Below, in pieces: positions 9,232 through 15,755 of a stretch of 64,000 nt of DNA. Within the stretch, counting starts at the first letter, position 1. Each line of letters begins with the position of its first letter. The notes below the pieces were generated by a model. That model made no database searches. It saw nothing but the letters and a program-made list of their open reading frames with translations, and had not been told where the DNA came from. Origin of the DNA: a bacterium (GTDB taxonomy: Bacteria > Bacteroidota > Bacteroidia > Flavobacteriales_D > Crocinitomicaceae); contig JANSYQ010000017.1 in assembly GCA_024742305.1 (NCBI GenBank), positions 1-64,000 of the forward strand, written 5' to 3'. Position numbers and translations under genes: made by a program.

Positions 9232-9627
9232 ATGAAATTTTTATTGATATCACTTGTATCCCTTTTAGTTGCTTCATGCGGAACAACTGATGAAGAGCCG
9301 GAAGTAGGGGATCGTACCACATTAGAAGTGAAAAGTGTCTACAACGCCGGAGAGGTCGTAAAAGGCGAAATGATTCGAGCTGAATTCATCGTGAAAAACA
9401 CGGGGCAAAAGCCGTTGGTTATTGCTGAAGTTAGTCCAAGCTGTACTTGTACAGTTGGAGATTTCACGAAAGATCCAATTCCTCCTGGGGAAACAGGAAA
9501 AATCATTGCAAGCGTTGACACGGATAAAATCTCCGGATCAAAAGTAGATAAAGGAATTACTGTATTGGCGAATACAACACCAAGAACGCACAAATTGACG
9601 ATCAAAGGAACGATTGTCAGCAAATAA
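9232..9627 (+). CDS. DUF1573 domain lipoprotein
   Basis: Secreted lipoprotein of 131 residues. The signal peptide ends in the lipobox VASC, so it is expected to be lipidated at Cys16. The rest is a single immunoglobulin-like DUF1573 domain, recognised by the SCTCTVGDF stretch followed by PIPPGETGKI and by FIVKNTGQKPLVI earlier. Domains of this kind are frequent in Bacteroidota surface and periplasmic proteins; no molecular function is known to me. Its position between nusB and yajC is commonly conserved in Flavobacteriia. Confidence 0.85.
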   Translation: MKFLLISLVSLLVASCGTTDEEPEVGDRTTLEVKSVYNAGEVVKGEMIRAEFIVKNTGQKPLVIAEVSPSCTCTVGDFTKDPIPPGETGKIIASVDTDKISGSKVDKGITVLANTTPRTHKLTIKGTIVSK

Positions 9628-9656
9628 TTAGGTAAAACAAATCAAACTAGAAAATA

Positions 9657-9917
9657 ATGCAAAATGTCATTTTATTAGTCGGTATGATCGTCGTGATGTA
9701 CTTCTTCATGATTCGTCCGCAAATGAAAAAACAAAAAGAACTCAAGAAATTTCGTGAGAATCTATCCGTTGGTGATAAAGTAGTGACCATCGGAGGAATT
9801 CACGGGAAAATTCTTGCTATTGACGAAGCAACTATTTTAATTTCAGCGGAAAGCGGAAAACTGCGATTGGACAAAAGCGCAATTTCCAATTCCCCGGAAA
9901 ATATGCTTCAGAAATAA
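9657..9917 (+). CDS. yajC: Preprotein translocase subunit YajC
   Basis: Single-pass inner membrane accessory subunit of the Sec translocon (SecDF-YajC). 86 residues: the transmembrane helix is [17 protein letters not shown], followed directly by the diagnostic [13 protein letters not shown], then a small soluble domain with [15 protein letters not shown]. Last gene of the operon that starts at 7173; a strong terminator follows within 25 bases. Confidence 0.95.
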   Translation: MQNVILLVGMIVVMYFFMIRPQMKKQKELKKFRENLSVGDKVVTIGGIHGKILAIDEATILISAESGKLRLDKSAISNSPENMLQK

Positions 9918-9939
9918 AAGAACGCGACTTTTTAACAAG

Positions 9940-9967
9940 AAGGCTTCCATGTTGGGAGCCTTTTTTT
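9940..9967 (+). terminator. Rho-independent terminator after yajC
   Basis: AAGGCTTCC and GGGAGCCTT form a 9-base-pair stem with a 5-base loop, directly followed by a run of seven T. Ends the dehydrogenase-nusB-DUF1573-yajC transcript. Confidence 0.9.
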
Positions 9968-9988
9968 GTTAATAAACATTCTAAATTA

Positions 9989-10021
9989 TTTGATTTTCAT
10001 CACAGGATTATTGTAAATTTA
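9989..10021 (+). promoter_or_regulatory. Candidate promoter for the 10033 gene
   Basis: TTTG at 9989-9992 and TAAATTTA at 10014-10021 are spaced 21 bases apart, matching TTTG-N19-21-TAnnTTTG with one mismatch in the last base. It sits directly after the yajC terminator and just before the GCGGAG ribosome-binding sequence and ATG at 10033. Confidence 0.55.
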
Positions 10022-10032
10022 GCGGAGTATTT

Positions 10033-10524
10033 ATGATGACGAGATATCTTATTTCTGGACTACTTCTATTTTTTGGTTTGTTCCTCATAGGAATGTCTAT
10101 GCGATCTTGTGGCAATCAAACTGCAGGTCACCATGTAAGTCATCACGATACTTCCTCACTTCACAACGAAGCAGATTCATTGAGTGCCCACAAAGATTCT
10201 TTAGCTATCGAATCTGAGTATGATCTTGAAACCGTTGATCCCAAGGACCGGAAAGAGTTCCTAGAGAACATGGCGAAAATTGAGAAACAATACGGTGAGC
10301 AATGGGATTTTTGTACTTGTATCATTAAAAACGACTCAGTTCAGAAAGCATTCATGAACGAAGCACTTAGCGACGCCGAATTTGATGTGATTGTGGCTCG
10401 ATCAGAAGAAATCGACAATAAATGTCAGGCCTTCCTTGTTCAAAGTCGAAACCAAACACCGGAAGAGCGCTATGAGCACAAGAAGAAGGTGGATAAGTGC
10501 CTGAAAGAAGCCGGTCTAAAATAA
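10033..10524 (+). CDS. Small membrane-anchored protein of unknown function
   Basis: 163 residues; not assigned to a named family. A hydrophobic N-terminal segment (LISGLLLFFGLFLIGMSM) acts as signal or anchor; the following RSCGN is a poor lipobox. Residues 35-65 are His-, Ser- and Asp-rich. The C-terminal part has a Cys pattern (FCTCIIKNDS, then DNKCQAF, then VDKCLKEAG) with many charged residues, which looks like a conserved helical domain I have seen only in uncharacterised Bacteroidota proteins. Two adjacent ATG codons (10033, 10036) are possible. Followed 6 bases later by the AlkD-like gene, so probably co-transcribed. Confidence 0.7.
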   Translation: MMTRYLISGLLLFFGLFLIGMSMRSCGNQTAGHHVSHHDTSSLHNEADSLSAHKDSLAIESEYDLETVDPKDRKEFLENMAKIEKQYGEQWDFCTCIIKNDSVQKAFMNEALSDAEFDVIVARSEEIDNKCQAFLVQSRNQTPEERYEHKKKVDKCLKEAGLK

Positions 10525-10530
10525 TTTCAA

Positions 10531-11238
10531 ATGGATTTACAAGAAGTCATGGACTACCTTGAAAGTAAGGGTAGTGAACAAACGCGTAAAATATATTCAA
10601 GACACGGAGCCCCAGCAAATTTGTTTGGTGTGAAGGTAGGGGATATGAAGCCAATTGAAAAGCAAGAGAAAAATAACCATTCTTTGGCACAAGAGCTTTA
10701 TGCAACAGAGAATGGTGATGCGCAATACCTTGCAGGACTCATTGCGAACCCTGCGGAGTTTTCAAAAGAAGAACTTGAGCAATGGGCCAAAGACGCTACT
10801 TGGTACATGGTTTCTGAATATGCGGTAGCTTGGAACTTGGCAGAGCACCCAAATTGCCCGGAAATTGCTCGCGAGTGGATTTTTTCTGATGATCCCAAGT
10901 TGCAAGTCGTTGGATGGGCAGGATATGCCGCTTTTTTGGGAATAAAAAAGAGTGAAGGACACGATATTGCCGCTGTAAAAGAGTTACTGGATAAGGCAGA
11001 GAAGGAGATTCACGATGCTGAGAACCGAGTTAGATATACGATGAACGGTTTCATAATTGCGGCTGCCGGTGCCTATCCGGAACTAACCGCACATTGCAAA
11101 GAAATTGGTGATCGCGTAGGTCAGGTAAAGGTTGACTTGGGTGGAACAGCTTGTAAAGTCCCTATTATCCGACCGTACGTTGAAAACATGGAGAAGCGAA
11201 ATCGAATAGGAAAGAAGAAGGCGAAGGCGAAATGTTGA
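10531..11238 (+). CDS. DNA alkylation repair protein (AlkD-like)
   Basis: HEAT-like repeat protein of 235 residues of the AlkD/AlkC glycosylase superfamily, which removes alkylated bases without base flipping. The N-terminus MDLQEVMDYLESKGSEQTRKIYSRHG and FGVKVGDMKPIEKQ are the usual opening of the Bacteroidota members. Helical repeats run through the whole protein, with aromatic patches WYMVSEYAVAW and VVGWAGYAAFLG, and a basic tail GKKKAKAKC. Activity of this subfamily on alkylated DNA is inferred from family, not visible directly. No terminator was seen right after it on the plus strand. Confidence 0.8.
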   Translation: MDLQEVMDYLESKGSEQTRKIYSRHGAPANLFGVKVGDMKPIEKQEKNNHSLAQELYATENGDAQYLAGLIANPAEFSKEELEQWAKDATWYMVSEYAVAWNLAEHPNCPEIAREWIFSDDPKLQVVGWAGYAAFLGIKKSEGHDIAAVKELLDKAEKEIHDAENRVRYTMNGFIIAAAGAYPELTAHCKEIGDRVGQVKVDLGGTACKVPIIRPYVENMEKRNRIGKKKAKAKC

Positions 11239-11480
11239 GTAGATAAAAGATCGCTCGTTGCACTCGCTTAAAGATGGAAAGACAAAAGACGAGTTCGTTC
11301 CTAGTTTTCAGAATTTCGTTTCACCATCAGACTCTAAACCGCTTCGCCAGCCAAAGGTATGGCTAAACTCAAGATGCTAGACACTAGACTTGGTTGTTCT
11401 TGGCTAAAGATTTTTCTTAGCGTAATTAGTATTTATGGAGTTCGTGACGCTTCTCACTTCTCCCTGATTACCTTTTACTC
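11239..11480. repeat. Non-coding region with a dispersed repeat copy
   Basis: No gene is visible in this 242-base stretch. It contains AGATGCTAGACA (11372-11383) followed after 6 bases by TTGGTTG (11390-11396). The same pair, spaced 5 bases, occurs at 57843-57866 in another intergenic region of this window. The CTAGACACTAGAC periodicity and the phrase ATCGCTCGTTGCACTCGC near its left end look like the short intergenic repeats common in Bacteroidota genomes. Confidence 0.5.
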
Positions 11481-11515
11481 AAAAAAAAGCGCCCCAACTC
11501 AATGAGACGCCTTTT
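11481..11515 (-). terminator. Terminator of the metal-uptake operon
   Basis: Read on the minus strand, GCGTCTCA (from 11510 down) pairs with TGGGGCGC (11496-11489) in an 8-base-pair stem with two G-U pairs, followed by eight U. The wobble pairs exist only in the minus-strand RNA, so this terminator is directional and belongs to the operon ending at 11552. Confidence 0.8.
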
Positions 11516-11551
11516 TCTAAACTGTACTTATAACTATAAACTCGCCGGAGT

Positions 11552-12025
11552 CTATTTCTTTTCAATAACAATTACCGCAGTTTGAGCGGCGTAGCCTTCC
11601 GTGGTAGTGCTAGAGAATTTCATTTTTGTTTTGCTGTATTCTAAAACCTCGTACGTTCCGCTGAAGTGGAATGCTTGCTCAGCAGCTTCTTCAGAAGCGT
11701 GATCGTGTTCCCCTTCATGCTCGTGTTCTTCTGCTTGATGCGAAACGATGAACTGGGTTCCTTCGTTGTTAAACTGCCATGCAAAATCAGCATGTCCGCC
11801 TTCTTCGTTTTCCCATTTACCGATGCAAACCGCCTCGTATGGATCACAATCGCTAATCTCCCATTTTGGAAGTTCTGCTTCATTCACGCCGTCAACGGAA
11901 AGTTCTGTTACCGTCCATTCGCCTCCCTTGATAAGGCGTTTCGTTCGCTGGTTGGTTTTGTTACATGCAGCTACGAAAAGAATTGCTACTGCTGCTACAG
12001 ATAGAAATAATAATGACTTTTTCAT
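11552..12025 (-). CDS. Lipocalin-like lipoprotein with His-rich segment
   Basis: 157-residue lipoprotein: signal peptide with lipobox VAAC, so lipidation at Cys21 is expected. The mature part begins with LIKGGEWTVTELSVDG, like the small lipocalin-type domain of many Bacteroidota lipoproteins. Around residues 95-110 it carries a His/Glu cluster (EEHEHEGEHDHASEE) inserted before the last strands, a probable metal-binding loop. It is the last gene of a minus-strand operon with a TonB-dependent receptor, a second lipoprotein and a His-rich small protein, so a role in metal capture is likely. Metal identity is not shown; zinc is the best guess. Confidence 0.75.
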   Translation of the reverse strand: MKKSLLFLSVAAVAILFVAACNKTNQRTKRLIKGGEWTVTELSVDGVNEAELPKWEISDCDPYEAVCIGKWENEEGGHADFAWQFNNEGTQFIVSHQAEEHEHEGEHDHASEEAAEQAFHFSGTYEVLEYSKTKMKFSSTTTEGYAAQTAVIVIEKK

Positions 12026-12049
12026 GTTTTTGATTTTGTTCCTTATTGA

Positions 12050-12613
12050 TTATTGTACTTCCGTTACAAAGTTCACTTCGATGTCCGTTTCACCCGGCAC
12101 GCATGTTCCATCTTTGGTTCCGGGCTGGTGTTTCAAGCTTACTGTTGTTGTGCCATTACCTGCTGCTCCGGCTGTCCATTGACTTTCGATTCCAATCTCA
12201 AAAGTACCATCAGAATCTGTCCTAACAATGGATACATCAGCTCCGGAAGGAGAGAAACAGAATATGTGATCTACCGCCTCTGCCAATACTTCCGCTGTGA
12301 TGTCCTCTGCCGGCGTCAATGTTTCGTTCGTTAGCGTAATGGAACAGTTGTACACCGTATTATTTTGTAATCGGATAGTATCGAAAATATCCGGTGCAAG
12401 TCCACCTTCGCCATCTGGGTCGCGGAATGTAGCCGTTACTGTGGGCTGAACCCCAGCGTCATCAACAAATGTCAGGGTCATGGTTGTAATAACTTCACCT
12501 TCATTCTCCGTCGGAGGTGGTGTCGGAACCAAATCCTCATCTTTCTTACAACTGCTCAATCCTGCAACTAGTGCTAAGCCTAATACGGCGATCGCTTTCA
12601 CTTGTGTTTTCAT
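12050..12613 (-). CDS. Lipoprotein of a TonB-receptor-associated family
   Basis: 187 residues, lipobox SSCKK at about residue 21-23 followed by an acidic, Pro-rich linker (DEDLVPTPPPTENEGE). The remaining domain is beta-rich: VITTMTLTFVDDAG, TATFRDPDGEGG, NTVYNCSITLTNE, EDITAEVLAEAVDHIFCFS. This is the family automatically named type 1 periplasmic binding fold superfamily protein in Bacteroidota and regularly found next to metal-type TonB receptors. It follows the receptor by 35 bases and precedes the His-rich lipoprotein by 24. Likely an outer-membrane partner of the receptor; ligand unknown. Confidence 0.7.
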   Translation of the reverse strand: MKTQVKAIAVLGLALVAGLSSCKKDEDLVPTPPPTENEGEVITTMTLTFVDDAGVQPTVTATFRDPDGEGGLAPDIFDTIRLQNNTVYNCSITLTNETLTPAEDITAEVLAEAVDHIFCFSPSGADVSIVRTDSDGTFEIGIESQWTAGAAGNGTTTVSLKHQPGTKDGTCVPGETDIEVNFVTEVQ

Positions 12614-12648
12614 TGTACTTGTTTGATTTTCAGGTTTAATTAAATTTT

Positions 12649-15003
12649 TTAATTGTGTATTTCGTGTATTGATTTTGCTTTAACTAGTTCAAAAGGAACT
12701 TTCACGCGGAGTGCGATATTTGTCCCCATTACATCCGTGAAATAGCGGAAACGGTTCATGTAGTCTCGATATCGAGCATTCAGCAAATTATTTGCCGTTA
12801 ATCCCACGGTTATTAATTGATTTTTCACTGGGATATCCATGCCCATGCTAGCATTTAAAATGGTATATCCTTCTGGCGGTGGAGCGAAGTCTGTATTCTC
12901 TGGAACACGCGTTTGTTCCAACACTGTCACGACCGTCATGGAGATAAATGCGTTGGTTAATTTGCTGTTCTTATTGAAGCGATACTCAACGCTATTTTCA
13001 AAACGATCTGCTGGCATCCATATCAAGTGGTCGTTTTGCGAAAAGTTCCAGGCACGAAGAATGGACGCTTTAGACGTAAAGTTCCAATTGTCCGTAAGTT
13101 CATATCCGACGGTGATGTCCGTTCCGCGCAAATGTGCATTTGCCTGTGAGTAAGCGAAAACAGGGTAGGCACCTTTGATGGTCAGCAATGTTTCTAGCGT
13201 TGGTCGCAAGTAAATGAAGTTATTTACGATGTTGTAATAACCGTCGACTAAGAAGCGTAATCGATCCGAATCGTATTCCAAAGATGCGGTGAAGTTCAGG
13301 GCTTGTTCTGTTTTCAGTGCTGAGTTGCCTATTTCAATGCCCGCTGCCCCGTGGTGCAATCCATCGCTGTACAATTCTGCGACATTAGGTGGTCTCCAGG
13401 CGGTTCCTACATTTCCTCGAACGGAAAATTTCTTATTGAAAGCGTACGATGCTCCGAAAGATCCGTTTCCATTCATAAAGTGCTGTTCCGGTGAGTATAT
13501 CTCCTCATCCACCCACATATAAATGCGTTGATAGATATAATCGAAACGTGCCCCAGCCTCCAAGGCTAATTTTGATCCCTTCGGCTTCCATTGTTCAATC
13601 CAATAAACGCCCCCACCTAATTTTCGGAAATTAGGTATGAAAAAGCGCCCTCTGTACGTGTTCCCTTGATGGATTCCGCTAACGCCAATGCTTCCTTTAA
13701 AATTGTTTACTCGATTGTGTTGCCAAGCTATTTCTCCAGTGTGGGTCGTTAAGTTGAAGCTAAGCGCAGGTAGATTCAATGCTGCCAATGAATCATTCAG
13801 TGGAACATCTTTGTCAAACTCTCTCCTTCGATTGAATTGGCGGGCATATGTAAAAGTCAGCTTGCCTTTATCTCCTGTGAACAAATATCCTTGTGCTTTA
13901 AAAAGTTCATGTTCAATCTCCTGCCTCGGGCGATTAATTGCATAAGTAAAGTCGGCTTCTTCCAAAGGTCTTTCTGCTTCAAACGCCGTTTGCAGATCGG
14001 TTAGGTTGCCGAAGTGAGAAGCTGAGAACACGCCAATTTCTGTATTGAATTGACTGTAGAAAACGTCTATTCCATAGTTGGGTTTGAACCAGCCGACGGC
14101 GCCTGAGAAGTTGTACTCGAAAATACCTGTGTTCTTGAGGAAATAGTCAGGAGCATGAACATTTCCGCCACGTTTTAAGGTTCCTTGCGCCCGCCATCGC
14201 AATGCGGGAAGTTTACTCAGATTTCCGTCTACCGTTGCTGAGACGTTTCCCTGTTGTCCGTTGGATAAACCTACTAGGTTCAATTCTCCGGAAATGCCCG
14301 GTGTTTTCTTTAATTCTTTTGGGTTCACGAGAATTACGCCCGCAATCGCGTCAGGTCCGTATCGAACGCTATTGGCCCCTTTTATCACGGCTAAATCACC
14401 TGCAATAAAAGGATCAATCTCTGGTGCATGTTCATTTCCCCATTGCTGTCCTTCTTGTCGTACACCGTTATTCAATATTAAAATCCGATTGCTATGCATG
14501 CCGTGAATCACTGGCTTCGAAATGTTATTTCCAGCACTCAGTTGACTAACGCCATTTATTTTGGATAAACCTTCTCCCAACGACAGTCCGCGAGATTCAT
14601 TCAATTCACGCTCTGACATGCGCTCGGGCTTTTGCGTTAAGTCAGCATCTTTGTTAGCTTCTACCTCCACGGGACCAATTTCTAAATGATGCTCAGGGTA
14701 AAAATTTAGCACGGTACTTTGCGTAAGTTCGATGGTGTCTTTAATCGCATCGCAACCAATATGTTTGCAAAAAACAAGGTATTCCCCTTTGCACATCCCA
14801 GGAATAGAGTAGAACCCTTTCGAATTGGCAGTTACCGTAATATCCAGCTCACGAATATGAACTTTCGAATTCGGAAGCGGTTTCTTGTTATGCGCATCAA
14901 GCACGTAACCGCTTAACTCGTAAGAGCAATCGTTCTGAGCGACTACCGGAGAACTTACCAAGAAAAGTAGGATACAACCTAAAATGTGTGTCAATTGTTG
15001 CAT
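12649..15003 (-). CDS. TonB-dependent outer membrane receptor, probably for metal
   Basis: 784 residues from the ATG at 15003, which gives a clean signal peptide (MQQLTHILGCILLFLVSSPVVAQ); the frame stays open to 15066 but that extension would spoil it. Order: carboxypeptidase-like regulatory domain (about 27-105) with several Cys and His (MCKGEYLVFCKHIGCD), plug domain (about 120-225, NRILILNNGVRQEGQQWGNE, then IAGVILVNP), then a 22-strand barrel to the end. The plug motif GNEHAPEID and the HIGCD box resemble receptors of the ZnuD-like metal group. Neighbouring His-rich proteins support metal rather than sugar or siderophore uptake. No SusD partner is present. Confidence 0.88.
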   Translation of the reverse strand: MQQLTHILGCILLFLVSSPVVAQNDCSYELSGYVLDAHNKKPLPNSKVHIRELDITVTANSKGFYSIPGMCKGEYLVFCKHIGCDAIKDTIELTQSTVLNFYPEHHLEIGPVEVEANKDADLTQKPERMSERELNESRGLSLGEGLSKINGVSQLSAGNNISKPVIHGMHSNRILILNNGVRQEGQQWGNEHAPEIDPFIAGDLAVIKGANSVRYGPDAIAGVILVNPKELKKTPGISGELNLVGLSNGQQGNVSATVDGNLSKLPALRWRAQGTLKRGGNVHAPDYFLKNTGIFEYNFSGAVGWFKPNYGIDVFYSQFNTEIGVFSASHFGNLTDLQTAFEAERPLEEADFTYAINRPRQEIEHELFKAQGYLFTGDKGKLTFTYARQFNRRREFDKDVPLNDSLAALNLPALSFNLTTHTGEIAWQHNRVNNFKGSIGVSGIHQGNTYRGRFFIPNFRKLGGGVYWIEQWKPKGSKLALEAGARFDYIYQRIYMWVDEEIYSPEQHFMNGNGSFGASYAFNKKFSVRGNVGTAWRPPNVAELYSDGLHHGAAGIEIGNSALKTEQALNFTASLEYDSDRLRFLVDGYYNIVNNFIYLRPTLETLLTIKGAYPVFAYSQANAHLRGTDITVGYELTDNWNFTSKASILRAWNFSQNDHLIWMPADRFENSVEYRFNKNSKLTNAFISMTVVTVLEQTRVPENTDFAPPPEGYTILNASMGMDIPVKNQLITVGLTANNLLNARYRDYMNRFRYFTDVMGTNIALRVKVPFELVKAKSIHEIHN

Positions 15004-15099
15004 GTGAAATGCGGAATTGAAAAAATAAATGTTGAATTGATGTATTGCCGAGTTGCGATAACTCATGTTTCAATCATCTTGTGATGAAGAATAGGCTCT

Positions 15100-15156
15100 T
15101 TCGTTGCAAGGTTTCTTATTCGTTACAAACAAAAAAGTTGGCACTATTCGTTGCTG
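15100..15156. promoter_or_regulatory. Three direct repeats upstream of the TonB receptor
   Basis: TTCGTTGCAA (15100-15109), TTCGTTACAA (15119-15128) and TTCGTTGCTG (15147-15156) lie in the 160-base gap between the small His-rich gene and the receptor gene. Spacing is 19 and 28 bases between starts. They share the TTGCA core with the palindrome at 15557-15575. A binding site array is possible; chance cannot be excluded. Confidence 0.3.
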
Positions 15157-15164
15157 AAAGCTAA

Positions 15165-15515
15165 TTAGACTGTAGGAGGGGCGCGTCCTCTAACGGCAAA
15201 ATTGAGATCTCCAAATAAGAAGTTAGAGGTGCCGAGAAATTCGGCATGCTGATAGCCAATGAAGGCCATATCGTTCGGTGTGTGAAACGATAGATGCTGA
15301 TCGTTCAGTGCAAGTAGTAAGTCGCACAGGTCGCAATCATCAGATGTTTCGAATTGAAAGTCGGAAGCTGATGAATCACTGTTTACTTCGTCAGTGTGTT
15401 CTACGACGGCGTGTTTAACCTCATCATGATGATCCTCATGTGAGTGCAACGCGGTGAGCGGAATGAACTGCACTGCCAAACAAAGTAGTACAAATACTGA
15501 TAGATATGTACGCAT
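15165..15515 (-). CDS. Small secreted His-rich protein of metal operon
   Basis: 116 residues from the ATG at 15515 (MRTYLSVFVLLCLAVQF), chosen because it gives a proper signal peptide; the frame is open to 15542. The mature chain has LHSHEDHHDEVKHAVVEH, a separate CDLCDLL pair of Cys, and the C-terminal RGRAPP. Proteins of this layout (His cluster, CxxC, RGPP-like tail) precede metal-type TonB receptors in many Bacteroidota. First gene of the operon that continues into the receptor; the TGCAA-N5-TTGCA palindrome lies 44 bases upstream. Likely a periplasmic metal-binding helper; no biochemical function is known to me. Confidence 0.75.
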   Translation of the reverse strand: MRTYLSVFVLLCLAVQFIPLTALHSHEDHHDEVKHAVVEHTDEVNSDSSASDFQFETSDDCDLCDLLLALNDQHLSFHTPNDMAFIGYQHAEFLGTSNFLFGDLNFAVRGRAPPTV

Positions 15516-15556
15516 TTTACGCTTCACGTTACAAAAATACAATATTCTAATTCAAT

Positions 15557-15575
15557 AATGCAAATGTGTTGCAAT
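15557..15575. promoter_or_regulatory. Operator-like palindrome of the metal operon
   Basis: TGCAA (15559-15563) and TTGCA (15569-15573) form a perfect inverted repeat with 5-base spacer, extended with one mismatch to AATGCAA/TTGCAAT. It sits 44 bases upstream of the first gene of the metal operon, between it and the small RNA candidate. Size and position suit a Fur/Zur-family operator, but no regulator gene is present in the window. Confidence 0.5.
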
Positions 15576-15612
15576 AAACAATTTCCTCGGAAACCTGTTA
15601 CTTTCTTTAAAT

Positions 15613-15703
15613 TCTGACATTCTAATGATACAGGAGGTTAGCTCTGTGATAGCAGGGCTAGGGTACAAAGGAGTTTTCGAGTTCTCGGAGGCTCCTTTTT
15701 TTT
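15613..15703 (+). ncRNA. Candidate small structured RNA ending in a terminator
   Basis: No ORF is present, yet two tight hairpins lie in a row. Hairpin 1 is TAGCTCTG (15639-15646) with CAGGGCTA (15653-15660), 8 pairs and a 6-base loop. Hairpin 2 is a terminator: AAAGGAG (15667-15673) with CTCCTTT (15692-15698), continued inward by CGAG/CTCG and wobble pairs, then eight T ending at 15703. TACTTTCT at 15599-15606 resembles the -7 element, giving an approximate 5' end near 15613. No plus-strand gene precedes it, so either a free RNA or a leader/attenuator for the gene at 15756. Both ends are approximate. Confidence 0.5.
15667..15703 (+). terminator. Strong orphan terminator
   Basis: 15-base-pair stem (some G-U) with minimal loop followed by eight T; see the RNA candidate that contains it. 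There is no upstream coding gene on this strand for more than 4 kb. Confidence 0.8.
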
Positions 15704-15755
15704 GAACCGATTAGTAATTTGATTGTACCAGTGGTTGATTCAAACCAAAATTGTT

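Noticed and set aside
12649-15066. Start of the TonB receptor at 15066
   Set aside because: The extra 21 residues would spoil the signal peptide that begins at 15003.
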